From the NCBI GenBank assembly GCA_945863115.1, contig CAMAYZ010000002.1:91237-155236 (forward strand): 64,000 nt of DNA, in the 5' to 3' direction. A program made the position numbers and the translations under genes. Below, one piece after another: positions 20,137-29,398 of this stretch. Below the pieces are notes generated by a model that saw nothing but the letters and a program-made list of their open reading frames with translations, did not search any database and was not told the origin of the DNA. How positions within the stretch are numbered: position 1 is the first letter of the stretch; each line of letters starts with the position of its first letter. Origin of the DNA: Bifidobacterium breve. Its GTDB lineage: Bacteria > Actinomycetota > Actinomycetes > Nanopelagicales > Nanopelagicaceae.

Positions 20137-20922
20137 TTATTTCTTAGTTATCCGTTCCAGCATTCTTGGTAGAACTGGATTGTGGCTGCAGAGAAGAATA
20201 GTTTCACCTGAAGTTCGACTATTTTCTGCAAGCTCTAACGCATAATCTAAAGACTTATCTTTATTTTTCTCAAAAGTGTATTCACTCAATTTACTTGTGA
20301 TTACTGGTTCAATTTTCAAGGTATGTGTTAATCCAATTACTGTGTCATAACAACGAACCGCATCAGAGGTATGAATCTGCGAGATTCCATAAACTTGGTA
20401 AACCGCGTGCATTCGCTTTGCCTGAAGTTGACCCAAGTTATCTAGCGGCCGATCTTCATCCCCACTCTGCCATTCACTGCGAGCCAAAGCTTTAGCGTGA
20501 CGCAACAAAATTAGCTTTGCAGCTTTATAAGGTGAATTAACAAAAACTTCCAGTATTTCTCTATCGCTATCACGGGTTAACTTTTTGCGGGCAGATTCAA
20601 AACTATGCCATTCAAGTAAATCAACTTCGATATTGGCGTGGAAATCTTTTGAAGTTTCAAGTGCCTTTGCTGACCAATATGAAACTCTTTTGACTCCCTC
20701 AATCGCTTCATATTCGACCTCGCCCAGAAAGGGCCCAAGTTCGATATCTAAACCAGTCTCTTCCAAGATTTCGCGGTATGCGCAGGAAATAAGTTCTTCC
20801 CCGGTATCTAATTTTCCTTTTGGAAAAGTCCAGTCGTCATACTTTGGTCTATGAATAATGGCTAATTCTATTTTTGAATCGCTTCTTTCTCGCCAAACAA
20901 CGCCGCCGGCTGCAATTATCAA
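20137..20922 (-). CDS. mutT1: MutT1-like NUDIX hydrolase fused to SixA-type histidine phosphatase
   Basis: AGAGGA (20931-20936 on plus) lies 7-8 bases before TTG 20922, so that start is preferred (261 aa) over the upstream TTG at 20949. Residues 1-125 hold a perfect Nudix box, GKLDTGEELISCAYREILEETGL. Residues about 140-261 are a phosphoglycerate-mutase-like domain starting LILLRHAKALARSEW with the RH catalytic pair. The mycobacterial homologue removes 8-oxo-GTP and splits diadenosine polyphosphates. It overlaps nothing with this start; ppk1 ends 5 bp upstream. It ends early at a TAA that interrupts a conserved-looking tail. Confidence 0.87.
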   Translation of the reverse strand: MIIAAGGVVWRERSDSKIELAIIHRPKYDDWTFPKGKLDTGEELISCAYREILEETGLDIELGPFLGEVEYEAIEGVKRVSYWSAKALETSKDFHANIEVDLLEWHSFESARKKLTRDSDREILEVFVNSPYKAAKLILLRHAKALARSEWQSGDEDRPLDNLGQLQAKRMHAVYQVYGISQIHTSDAVRCYDTVIGLTHTLKIEPVITSKLSEYTFEKNKDKSLDYALELAENSRTSGETILLCSHNPVLPRMLERITKK

Positions 20923-20927
20923 ATCAC

Positions 20928-23021
20928 TTATCCTCTGGCTCGATACCAATTAATAACTTGCTGATGCAAGTCAACTAAATCCTCACCGTTCGATCCCTTA
21001 GTAACTCGATCCCAAGTGCCTGCTTTATTCATACTCCAGTGCGCAGTGGTTGGCGAAAGATAACTATCAAGAGCTCGTAGCAACATCCGCTTATGATCTG
21101 TCTGAGTAATCATGACCATGCTTTCTACACGACGATCAAGATTGCGATGCATCAAGTCAGCGCTTCCAATCCATAATTCATTCTCGCCACCATTTGCAAA
21201 GTGGAAAATTCTGGAATGCTCGAGAAAGCGACCGAGGATTGAAATGACCCGGATATTCTCTGACAATCCAGGAACGCCACCTCTGATTGCGCAAATTCCT
21301 CGAATTACGAGTTCTACTTCCACTCCTGCAGCTGATGCTTTATAAAGTAAGTCAATAAATTCTTCATCTAAAATCGAATTCAATTTCATTCGAATCAGAG
21401 CTGGTTTTCCAGCTTTTTTATTGTCGATCTCTCTTTGAATACGTTCCAATAAACCAGAACGTAAAGTTCTAGGTGCCACCAATAATCTTTCAAAAGATGT
21501 TTGCGGTGCAAACCCAGAAAGTTGGTTGAAGAGCTTGTTTACATCGTCGCCAAGAATTGGATCAGAACTTAAGATCCCAAAATCCTCATACATTCGAGCA
21601 GTCTTCGGATTGTAATTACCGGTTCCCATGTGAACATAACGTCTGATTGTTCCTGACTCTTGTCTTACGACAAGAGATAACTTCGCATGCGTCTTAAAGC
21701 CCACAAGGCCGTAAACCACGTGCACGCCGGCATCTTCAAGCTTGCGTGCCCAACGGACGTTTGCTTGTTCATCAAAGCGAGCACGAATTTCAATTACTGC
21801 TAGCACCTGCTTGCCTGCTTCTGCAGCTTCAATGAGCGCTTCGACGATTGGAGAATCACCGGATGTCCGATACAAAGTTTGTTTGATTGCAAGAACTTGA
21901 GGATCAGTCGCTGCCGACTCAATAAATCGAACTACCGAAGAGTTGAAAGATTCATAAGGGTGGTGAAGGATGATTTCACGTCGTTTTAACGCTTCAAAGA
22001 AGGCATCGGTTGATTCTGGTTCAACATCACGCAAATCCCAGGCAACTTGATTTCTAAAAGCTTCAAACTTTAAATCTGGACGGTCAATATCTGCAATTTG
22101 ATTTAGCCCAGTCAAATCTAGTGGTTCTGGATATTTACTAATGTCCTCATCTTTAATTTTCAACTCTTCTTTTAAGGTCTCTAAGAGTTCCTCATCCATA
22201 CCAAGTCCAACTTCAAGTCGAACGGGCGGTCCAAATTTTCTACGTAGCAGCTCTTGTTCCATACTTGCTAATAAATCTTCAGACTCTTCTTCTTCGAGTT
22301 CTAGATCGGCATTTCGAGTGATTCGAAATGTATAAACATTTAAAACTTCCATTCCTGGGAATAGCTCCGCAATATTTGCAGTAATAACTTGTTCAAGCGG
22401 TATGTATCTACGATCATCATCTGTTGACGTCACTACAAATCTCGCCAAGTTTGATGGCACTTTAACTCTCGCAAAGAGTTCAATACCGGTATCTGGATTT
22501 TTAACAATGACTGCAAGATTTAGCGATAGCCCGGAGATATATGGAAATGGATGTGAAGGATCAATCGCTAGTGGAGTTAATACTGGATAAATCTGTTTAT
22601 GAAAAATCTCGGTAGCTAATTCTCGCTCTTTCGAATTCAACTCATCCCATCGGACAATATTTATTCCCTCTTTAGAAAGTTTGAGATGAACATCATCATG
22701 AAAACATTTACTCTTTCGAGAAATCAATTCTTCAGTCTTAATTGAAAGTTCTTTCATTAATTCAATCGGAGTAAATCCTGCGGTATTTGCTTTTGAAAAA
22801 CCGGTTTCCAATTTATTTTTTAACGAAGCAACTCGAATCATGTAAAAGTCATCTAAGTTAGAGGAGAAGATTGCCAGAAACCGGCACCGCTCCAATAGTG
22901 GAGTTGATTTATCTTCAGCTAATTCAAGAACTCTCTGGTTAAAAGCCAGCCAACTAAGTTCACGATCTACCAACGTCTCTCTCGGATTATTGACATCACT
23001 TTGGTGGACCTGGGAAGACAT
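20928..23021 (-). CDS. ppk1: Polyphosphate kinase 1
   Basis: GGAG 9 bases upstream marks ATG 23021 as start (697 aa; the ORF-track GTG adds five residues). The four PPK1 parts are visible: N-terminal ELSWLAFNQRVLELAEDKSTPLLERCRFLAIFSSNLDDFYMIRV, then HPFPYISGLSLNLAV. The catalytic core VVRFIESAATDPQVLAIKQTLYRTSGDSPIVEALIEAAEAGKQVLAVIEIRARFDE is followed by VGFKTHAKLSLVVR, with the phosphorylated His in THAK. YVHMGTGNYN and SADLMHRNLDRRVE follow. It builds polyphosphate from ATP reversibly. It is in one transcriptional unit with mutT1. Confidence 0.97.
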   Translation of the reverse strand: MSSQVHQSDVNNPRETLVDRELSWLAFNQRVLELAEDKSTPLLERCRFLAIFSSNLDDFYMIRVASLKNKLETGFSKANTAGFTPIELMKELSIKTEELISRKSKCFHDDVHLKLSKEGINIVRWDELNSKERELATEIFHKQIYPVLTPLAIDPSHPFPYISGLSLNLAVIVKNPDTGIELFARVKVPSNLARFVVTSTDDDRRYIPLEQVITANIAELFPGMEVLNVYTFRITRNADLELEEEESEDLLASMEQELLRRKFGPPVRLEVGLGMDEELLETLKEELKIKDEDISKYPEPLDLTGLNQIADIDRPDLKFEAFRNQVAWDLRDVEPESTDAFFEALKRREIILHHPYESFNSSVVRFIESAATDPQVLAIKQTLYRTSGDSPIVEALIEAAEAGKQVLAVIEIRARFDEQANVRWARKLEDAGVHVVYGLVGFKTHAKLSLVVRQESGTIRRYVHMGTGNYNPKTARMYEDFGILSSDPILGDDVNKLFNQLSGFAPQTSFERLLVAPRTLRSGLLERIQREIDNKKAGKPALIRMKLNSILDEEFIDLLYKASAAGVEVELVIRGICAIRGGVPGLSENIRVISILGRFLEHSRIFHFANGGENELWIGSADLMHRNLDRRVESMVMITQTDHKRMLLRALDSYLSPTTAHWSMNKAGTWDRVTKGSNGEDLVDLHQQVINWYRARG

Positions 23022-23193
23022 ATCAATATTCTCCACTAGGTATGTGAACGGCAGGTAATCGGGAGGTAATCAGAGCGCGAACCATCGGTCCTAAAGCCAC
23101 CCCAATATTCACCCAACATCGTCTATACGTAACTTAACGAGAGTTCTATATTGAGTCTCCCCTAGATACGCAGTTGATGGCGAGGTTTGATAA

Positions 23194-24213
23194 ATGCGAA
23201 ATCCATTTGGTCGCAATCTCGCCATTGACATAGGCACTGCAAACACAGTTATCTACCAATCAAATAACGGGATCGTTCTAAATGAACCAAGCATTGTTTG
23301 TATAAATACTGATACCGGGGAAATTCTTTCTGTTGGCCATGAAGCCAGAAAAATGGTTGGCCGCACACCTGCTCACATTGTTTCCGTTAAACCACTAAAA
23401 GATGGTGTTGTTGCGGATTTTGAAACTGCACAGAAAATGTTGCGAATGTTTATGGCACAAGTTGGAATGCGAAAGTTTATTACAAAACCAATTGTTGTTG
23501 TTGCAGTTCCACCAGTTGTTACTTCGGTCGAACATCGAGCAATTAAGGATGCCGCATATGCTGCGGGTGCGAAAAAAGTTTACATAATTGAAGAGCCGAT
23601 GGCTGCTGCGATTGGCGCCGGCCTCCCGATTCAAGAACCAATAGGATCAATGATTGTTGATATTGGTGGTGGCACAACAGATGTCGCAGTAATTTCACTT
23701 GGTGGAATCGTCACATCAAGATCGGTCCGAGTAGGTGGCGATGCATTCGATGCTGCGATAGTTAATTACATTAAGAGCACATACAACTTATTGATTGGCG
23801 AGCGAACAGCTGAAGAAGTAAAAATGGCAATTGGTTCAGCGGCAAGATTAAGCGGTGAAAGTGATGCGAGAATTCGCGGCCGGGATTTAGTTTCAGGTCT
23901 TCCAAAAGATCTCATGGTATCGCCGAAAGAAATCCGCGATGCAATAGAGGACCAATTGTTAAAAATAATTGGCGCAGTTAAAGCTACGCTAGATGAAACT
24001 CCGCCAGATCTTGTTGCCGATTTATCACGCACTGGAATAGTGCTTGCAGGTGGCGGCGCTTTACTTAAAGGATTGTCCGAACGCTTAACCAAAGAGACAG
24101 GAATGCCGGTCCGGGTTGCAGATGATCCGCTCTACTCAGTAGTTACTGGTGCCGGTAAATGCGTCGAAAATATTGGAATGCTGCAACAAATCTTGGCGCC
24201 TGAAAAGCGCTAA
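23194..24213 (+). CDS. mreB: Rod shape-determining protein MreB
   Basis: Full-length bacterial actin homologue of 339 aa. Phosphate-1 motif: LAIDIGTANTVIYQSNNGIVLNEPSIVCI. It also carries KPLKDGVVADFE, VVAVPPVVTSVEHRAIKDAAYAAGAKKVYIIEEPMAAAIGAGLP, phosphate-2 MIVDIGGGTTDVAVISLGG and the adenosine motif GIVLAGGGALLKGL. It directs side-wall peptidoglycan synthesis. mreC, mreD and rodA are not adjacent, which is unusual for a shape operon. The 172-bp gap to ppk1 is the likely promoter region. Confidence 0.93.
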   Translation: MRNPFGRNLAIDIGTANTVIYQSNNGIVLNEPSIVCINTDTGEILSVGHEARKMVGRTPAHIVSVKPLKDGVVADFETAQKMLRMFMAQVGMRKFITKPIVVVAVPPVVTSVEHRAIKDAAYAAGAKKVYIIEEPMAAAIGAGLPIQEPIGSMIVDIGGGTTDVAVISLGGIVTSRSVRVGGDAFDAAIVNYIKSTYNLLIGERTAEEVKMAIGSAARLSGESDARIRGRDLVSGLPKDLMVSPKEIRDAIEDQLLKIIGAVKATLDETPPDLVADLSRTGIVLAGGGALLKGLSERLTKETGMPVRVADDPLYSVVTGAGKCVENIGMLQQILAPEKR

Positions 24214-24219
24214 AACCAC

Positions 24220-24996
24220 CTAATTCCAGTTAATTGGTCTCTCATATTTCGCACGCCTGCCATCTCCAGAAGAGCGGCCACGGACTCGGCGCCAGATCCA
24301 AGGAATTACAAAGGCGATAATCCAAAGTAAATTCTCGCTCTGCTTTCGTAACTTCGATTTTTCGACAGCCGGTGCAAGAGGAATTTTCCAGGCCGGATCA
24401 AAATCTTTCCCGAGCTTCTCTAAAACGGCTTGCGATAATCGCCAATGACCATCGGAATTTAAATGCAGTCGATCCTTGGCTAAGAAACGTAAATCCGCCA
24501 TCCACTTAGCGCCATCCGCTTCGATGATTGTTGCACCGTATTTATTCGCTACTTCACGAACATTCACATTGAATGCACTAAATCTTTCATGCCAAAGTTG
24601 GGCAGTCTTACCTTTTCCTTCGACTCGATCTATAACTGTAAAAACAATTACTGTGGCGCCAGTCTTGGCTAAATCACTAATTCCTTTTTCATACTTAGCG
24701 AAGGCGACATCTGCCTGATAATTTGGCCGCAAAACATCGTTTGCACCAGCATGGAATGAAACTAGAGTTTCTGGTCCTGTTATAAATTTAGCTGCTGCTG
24801 GAATTTGGTCATCAATAACTTGATGTAACAATTTTCCTCGGATTGCTAGATTTGCGTAAGAGAAATTCGGATTCGATTTAGAAAGCGTATCTGCTACTCG
24901 ATCTGCCCAGCCCCGATAATTACCATCAATAATTTCATCACACATGCCCTCGGTCATCGAATCTCCGAGTGCGATGAATCTTGTGAAAACTGTCAT
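24220..24996 (-). CDS. SGNH/GDSL hydrolase with C-terminal membrane segment
   Basis: ATG 24996, 2 bp after the rlmB stop, begins MTVFTRFIALGDSMTEGM and is preferred over the earlier overlapping start (258 aa). SGNH blocks: GDS (Ser), Gly in IRGKLLHQ, GANDV (Asn) and DRLHLNSDGH (Asp/His). After residue 215 a hydrophobic stretch LLWIIAFVIPWIWRRVRG with basic residues suggests an inner-face anchor. The family includes lipases and deacylases of lipids or glycans; the substrate is unknown. A second SGNH protein of the same design lies at 31976-32761. Confidence 0.85.
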   Translation of the reverse strand: MTVFTRFIALGDSMTEGMCDEIIDGNYRGWADRVADTLSKSNPNFSYANLAIRGKLLHQVIDDQIPAAAKFITGPETLVSFHAGANDVLRPNYQADVAFAKYEKGISDLAKTGATVIVFTVIDRVEGKGKTAQLWHERFSAFNVNVREVANKYGATIIEADGAKWMADLRFLAKDRLHLNSDGHWRLSQAVLEKLGKDFDPAWKIPLAPAVEKSKLRKQSENLLWIIAFVIPWIWRRVRGRSSGDGRRAKYERPINWN

Positions 24997-24998
24997 GA

Positions 24999-25823
24999 TT
25001 ATTTTGCTCGCTTCTCGGCAATCCAATACATAACAATCGCAGTAGCAACACTCGCATTTAAAGATTCAACATCAGATTGCATTGGAATTGAAAGAATTAA
25101 ATCGCACTTCTCTTTCACTAATCGAGATAGCCCTTTACCTTCACTGCCAACAATTAAGTAAACCGATTCAGTCGCTAGTGAAAATCCGGGAAGTGATTCT
25201 TGACCTTCAGCATCAAGACCAACTACAAAGAAACCAGCCTTTTTCGCATCTTCGATTGATCGAACCATATTTGTTACTTGTGAAATTGGGAGTCTCGCAG
25301 CAGCGCCAGCAGATGATTTCCAAGCTGATCCAGTCATTGCAGCATTACGGCGTTCTGGAATTACAACACCATGTGCACCAAATGCAGCAGCGCTTCGAAC
25401 AATCGCACCAAGATTATGTGGATCAGTAATACCGTCCAAACCAATAATCAGACCAGGTTTGGTTGCACTTAGTAAAACTGCTTCAAAATCTTTATATTGA
25501 AACGGCTTGATAATCAGTGCAATACCCTGATGATTTGTTGTTCCAGTAACTCCATCTAATTGGCCACGTGGAACTTCTTTAATTCCTAAATCTTGATTCT
25601 TCGCCAATCGAAGTGCTTCGGTCATACGCTCATCAATTTCAGCACGTTCGGCGATTAGCAATTCCTTTGCAGGAATTTTTGCGCGAAGTGCTTCGACAAC
25701 ACTGTTGCGGCCAGCAACTGCGTCACTGTTTGCTCGAGTCTCTAACCGGGATTCTGGTTTGCGATTTGTTGGTCTGCGAGATGGTGCGACTGCAGCTTCA
25801 CGACGTTTTTTTCCGGGGCGCAT
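24999..25823 (-). CDS. rlmB: 23S rRNA (guanosine-2'-O-)-methyltransferase RlmB (TrmH/SpoU family)
   Basis: This 274-aa SPOUT enzyme has a basic N-terminal tail (RPGKKRREAAVAPSRR). The substrate-binding domain starts GRNSVVEALRAKIPAKELLI. Three SpoU motifs are present: GLDGITDPHNLGAIVRSAAAFG, YLIVGSEGKGLSRLVKEKCDLILSIPM and VESLNASVATAIVMYW. It methylates a guanosine in 23S rRNA (G2251 in E. coli) using SAM. It follows cysS by 20 bp; the cysS-rlmB pair is conserved in actinobacteria. Confidence 0.94.
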   Translation of the reverse strand: MRPGKKRREAAVAPSRRPTNRKPESRLETRANSDAVAGRNSVVEALRAKIPAKELLIAERAEIDERMTEALRLAKNQDLGIKEVPRGQLDGVTGTTNHQGIALIIKPFQYKDFEAVLLSATKPGLIIGLDGITDPHNLGAIVRSAAAFGAHGVVIPERRNAAMTGSAWKSSAGAAARLPISQVTNMVRSIEDAKKAGFFVVGLDAEGQESLPGFSLATESVYLIVGSEGKGLSRLVKEKCDLILSIPMQSDVESLNASVATAIVMYWIAEKRAK

Positions 25824-25843
25824 TTTGTTTTTCGATTCTCTTC

Positions 25844-27241
25844 TTAGTTCACGGTCCAGCGCGAGCCGGTTGGGGTATCTTCGATGGTAATTCCAAGTGC
25901 AGTGAGTGAATCTCTGATTGCATCACTGGCTGCAAAATCTTTACGTTCGCGGGCAGCGCTTCGTTGTTCCAAGGCAAGTGAAATCAGGCCATCTAGGATT
26001 TCACTCTTTGAATTACTTGAATCTGCGAATATTGGATCGAATGGATCGCAGCCCAGAATTTCTAATGCGCCTCGAACTTCGCTAGCACTTTTTGCAAGTG
26101 TAGTTAAATCATTATCCGTGATAGCGGTATTGCCGATTCGCACAAGTTCTGAAATATCGGCAAGCGCCTGTGGAACTGCTAAATCATTGTTCATTGCAGC
26201 GGTAAATTGTGCGGAAATACTTGGTTGGATATCGCTCTTCAATAAGCCCTTTGCCCGTTGCAAAAAGCCTTCAATTCTGCGGAAATTAACGGAAGATTCC
26301 TCTAGCGCCTCAAATGAAAACTCCAACATTGATCTGTAATGCGCGCTTCCTAAATACCAACGTAATTCAATTCCACGAACCTTCTTTAAAATTTCCATAA
26401 CTTGAAGCGAGTTTCCAAGGGATTTACTCATCTTCTCACCCGATGTTGTTACCCAGGCATTATGCATCCAAATTTTTGCAAAGTCCCAACCGGCAGATTC
26501 AGATTGTGCAATTTCATTTTCGTGGTGCGGGAAAATTAAATCTAAGCCGCCACCATGAATATCAAAAGCTTCACCTAAATAAGCATGTGCCATTGCCGAG
26601 CATTCCAAGTGCCAACCAGGTCGGCCATCGCCCCAAGGTGTTGGCCAAGATGGATCGCCAGGTTTTGCTGCTTTCCAAAGTGCAAAGTCGCGAGGATCTT
26701 TCTTGTAAGTTAAATCCGCATCATCCGCAGACAGCAAGTCATCTAGCTTTTGATTCGAAAGAGTTAAATAAGACTTTAACTTTCTAACTTCAAGATAAAC
26801 ATCGCCATTGCCTGGAGCATAAGCACTTCCATTAGCAATCAATTTCTCCATAAGTTGAATCATCTGCGTAATGTGTCCGGTTGCTCTTGGTTCGTAAGTT
26901 GGGGGCGCTACATTTAAAGCTGCGTAAGCATCGCTGAATGCTCGTTCATATTTCATCGCAACTGCCCACCAGGGAATCTCTTCATGAACTGCTTTATGCA
27001 AAATTTTGTCATCAATATCGGTTACGTTTCGAACAAAAGTTACGTCATAACCAATTGCAGTAAGCCAGCGACGCAAAATATCAAAGTTAACACCAGATCT
27101 GATGTGTCCGATATGAGGTGGTGCTTGAACTGTAGCTCCGCACAAATAGATGCCGACTTTTCCAGGGTTAAGTGGAATAAATTTAGAGACTGCACGATCC
27201 GCAGTGTTATATAAATTTAGATCGCTAGTTATCTTGGACAT
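25844..27241 (-). CDS. cysS: Cysteinyl-tRNA synthetase
   Basis: ATG 27241 is used; the ORF-track start is a TTG two codons earlier. The 465-aa class I synthetase has LCGATVQAPPHIGHIRSGVNFDILRRWL (Zn-binding Cys plus HIGH), GRPGWHLECSAMAHAYLGEAFDIHGGGLDLIFPHHENEIAQSESA (other zinc ligands) and EKMSKSLGN (KMSKS). The length of about 465 and the KDFAASDAIRDSLTALGITIEDTPTGSRW tail fit CysS rather than MshC, the mycothiol paralogue. It precedes rlmB and follows ispDF by 9 bp. Confidence 0.96.
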   Translation of the reverse strand: MSKITSDLNLYNTADRAVSKFIPLNPGKVGIYLCGATVQAPPHIGHIRSGVNFDILRRWLTAIGYDVTFVRNVTDIDDKILHKAVHEEIPWWAVAMKYERAFSDAYAALNVAPPTYEPRATGHITQMIQLMEKLIANGSAYAPGNGDVYLEVRKLKSYLTLSNQKLDDLLSADDADLTYKKDPRDFALWKAAKPGDPSWPTPWGDGRPGWHLECSAMAHAYLGEAFDIHGGGLDLIFPHHENEIAQSESAGWDFAKIWMHNAWVTTSGEKMSKSLGNSLQVMEILKKVRGIELRWYLGSAHYRSMLEFSFEALEESSVNFRRIEGFLQRAKGLLKSDIQPSISAQFTAAMNNDLAVPQALADISELVRIGNTAITDNDLTTLAKSASEVRGALEILGCDPFDPIFADSSNSKSEILDGLISLALEQRSAARERKDFAASDAIRDSLTALGITIEDTPTGSRWTVN

Positions 27242-27250
27242 CGTCAAATT

Positions 27251-28408
27251 CTAGCTTCCACTACGAACTATTAACGCAGTCGCAATTGCGCCAATGCCTT
27301 TACCTTCGCCGGTTAAGCCAAGTCCATCGGTTGTAGTCGCCGAAACCGAGACTTGTGCGCCACCGAGTGCCTGTGAAATTTTCGTAATTGCATCTATCCG
27401 GCGAGGACCAATCTTTGGACGATTGCCGACAATTTGCACCGCAACATTTTGAATTTCAAAGCCAGCTGCGCGCACTAACTTAAATGCTTCGCTCAATAAT
27501 CTTTCACCTGAAGCTCCGGCATATTCTGGTTTCGAAGTTCCAAAGTTAGATCCAAGGTCGCCAAGGTTTGCCGCTGCAAATAGCGCATCACAAATTGCAT
27601 GTGCTGCAACATCGCCATCTGAATGCCCATCAACACCGATTTCATTTTCCCAGTGCAATCCAGCGAGCCAAAGTTCGCGCTTTGGATCGGCAGAAAATGC
27701 ATGCGCATCGACGCCCACACCAGTGCGAATATCACTTGCACTTGCTGGAATTAAATTTTTCAAAGCAGATGCCAAATCTTCTGGATTTGTAATTTTGAGT
27801 GCGCGAATTTCGCCCTCAATTAACTTTACTTTTCCGCGCATAGCTTCAACTAAAGCACCATCGTCGGTCGCTTCAATATTCTGCATATGTGCTTTTACTA
27901 GCGTTTCACGCGCAAATCCTTGTGGTGTTTGCACGGCACGCAGGCGTTCACGGTTTGGCGTCGAGACAACATAGTTCGCAGCATCAACTTCTTTAATTGT
28001 GTCGGCAACGTTTAGCGCAGGTATTACTGCAACATCGCCAGCTGCGAGCGCAGCAATAACTCGTTTCCCAAGTTCACCAGATGCAAGTGGTCTTGCGGCA
28101 TCATGGACAAGAACAAATTCAATTTCTGAATCAATACTTTCAAGTGCAATCTTGACGCTCTTAGTTCGAGTCGAACCACCAGTAACAACAGTTACGGCAT
28201 CGCCCAAAATTTCCCGAAACTTTTCTTCGTATCCAGCAGGGGCCGCAACAATTATTTGTGACGCAATTGGACCAAGATTTAAAAGTGCATGTTCAATCAA
28301 AGTTCGCCCATTTAATTGGACAAGTGCTTTTGGAATTGGTGCGCCAAATCTTTCACCGCTGCCAGCAGCAGGGATCAGTAAAGCGACTTTAGGAAGCAAG
28401 GACCTCAT
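27251..28408 (-). CDS. ispDF: Bifunctional IspD/IspF (MEP pathway)
   Basis: This is a 385-aa fusion. The IspD part (1-225) carries [32 protein letters not shown] and [23 protein letters not shown]. The IspF part (226-385) carries [62 protein letters not shown], with the metal-binding Asp/His residues. It makes CDP-ME and then MEcPP, two non-consecutive steps in isoprenoid precursor synthesis. Fusion is known in several bacteria. It overlaps the end of carD by 20 bp, and carD-ispDF-cysS-rlmB is a conserved operon order. Confidence 0.95.
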   Translation of the reverse strand: MRSLLPKVALLIPAAGSGERFGAPIPKALVQLNGRTLIEHALLNLGPIASQIIVAAPAGYEEKFREILGDAVTVVTGGSTRTKSVKIALESIDSEIEFVLVHDAARPLASGELGKRVIAALAAGDVAVIPALNVADTIKEVDAANYVVSTPNRERLRAVQTPQGFARETLVKAHMQNIEATDDGALVEAMRGKVKLIEGEIRALKITNPEDLASALKNLIPASASDIRTGVGVDAHAFSADPKRELWLAGLHWENEIGVDGHSDGDVAAHAICDALFAAANLGDLGSNFGTSKPEYAGASGERLLSEAFKLVRAAGFEIQNVAVQIVGNRPKIGPRRIDAITKISQALGGAQVSVSATTTDGLGLTGEGKGIGAIATALIVRSGS

Positions 28409-28871
28409 CTAGCATCACGCCGGCCTTCTCTTCATCTGTGCGCTCAGCAAGTGCGAGCTCAGATACCAAAATTTGCTTAGCCTTTGAAAGCATGCGCTTC
28501 TCGCCAGCAGATAGGCCACGGTCTAGATCGCGGCGGTAAAGATCGCGAACTACTTCTGCAACCTTGATTACATCGCCTGATGCCAGCTTTTCAACGTTTG
28601 CCTTGTAACGACGGGACCAGTTTGTTGGCTCTTCGGTATATGGCTGACGCAGAACATTAAATACTCGATCAAGACCAGCTGAATCAACCACATCGCGAAC
28701 GCCAACTAAATCAACGTTTTCTGCTGGGACTCGAACTGTTAGGTCACCTTGTGCAACCTTTAGAACCAAATAGATTTTCTCTTCGCCTTTAATGGTCCGG
28801 GTCTCAATTGCTTCAATGAGAGCCGCTCCGTGATGGGGATAAACAACGGTTTCGCCGACCTTAAAAGTCAT
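28389..28871 (-). CDS. carD: CarD-family RNA polymerase-binding regulator
   Basis: ATG 28871 ([20 protein letters not shown]) is chosen; the ORF-track start adds 13 residues not in the family, and AAGG lies upstream. The 160-aa length matches mycobacterial CarD. The N-terminal RID Tudor-like domain binds RNA polymerase beta. The C-terminal basic helical part carries [34 protein letters not shown], where the Trp inserts into the promoter bubble. It is a global activator of rRNA and housekeeping promoters. Divergent from the lipoprotein gene by 41 bp. Confidence 0.95.
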   Translation of the reverse strand: MTFKVGETVVYPHHGAALIEAIETRTIKGEEKIYLVLKVAQGDLTVRVPAENVDLVGVRDVVDSAGLDRVFNVLRQPYTEEPTNWSRRYKANVEKLASGDVIKVAEVVRDLYRRDLDRGLSAGEKRMLSKAKQILVSELALAERTDEEKAGVMLDEVLAS

Positions 28872-28912
28872 TAATTTGGCCTTTCGATAGACGCCAAGGA
28901 TACCATTCACTC

Positions 28913-29395
28913 ATGCTTAAGAAAAACCTGAAATCAGCCATATCCGCCCTCTTTGGAGCCCTTTTAATAGTTGGTTTAGCGGGTTGTAGCGCCTCTGGCC
29001 CAAATGCTGAGACTCGCAATATAAGACAAGTGACCGATGGTGTCGAAGGAACTTCAGGTGCAATCAAAGCTTTAAATGTTCTTCTAGTTACACAAGAAGA
29101 TGGTTCTGCAGTTTTAGTTGGGACTTTTGTTAACACTTCTGAAGACAGAGATGCAATAACTGCAATTACTGCGAATGGAATTGTTGGTGAAATTTCAGTT
29201 TCAACTTTAGATCAATATTCTGGTCCAGCTATTTTTGCGGGCGATTCTGCAAACTCAACAGCGAAATTTCCGGGGCTAAATGCTAAACCCAGCGACCTCG
29301 TGGAATTAGAGATTTCTTTTGGAACCGCTGCTCCAATGAAACTCACCGCCTTGGTTCGGGCGAAGGCTGAGGAATATGCAAGCGTTGGAAACTAG
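28913..29395 (+). CDS. LpqE-like lipoprotein
   Basis: This 160-aa protein has a lipoprotein signal peptide: MLKKNLKSAISALFGALLIVGLAGC with lipobox LAGC. The mature part is a beta-rich domain (VLLVTQEDGSAVLVGTFVNTSEDRDAITAITANGIVGEI...). Position divergent to carD and overall design match mycobacterial lpqE (Rv3584 beside Rv3583c). Its family is distantly like copper chaperones, but no Met/His metal motif is obvious here. There is no Shine-Dalgarno; leaderless translation is possible. Confidence 0.75.
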   Translation: MLKKNLKSAISALFGALLIVGLAGCSASGPNAETRNIRQVTDGVEGTSGAIKALNVLLVTQEDGSAVLVGTFVNTSEDRDAITAITANGIVGEISVSTLDQYSGPAIFAGDSANSTAKFPGLNAKPSDLVELEISFGTAAPMKLTALVRAKAEEYASVGN

Positions 29396-29398
29396 TTT

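Noticed and set aside
25844-27241. MshC (mycothiol ligase) instead of CysS
   Set aside because: Length, neighbours rlmB and ispDF, and the CysS-type C-terminal domain favour CysS; MshC lacks that tail.
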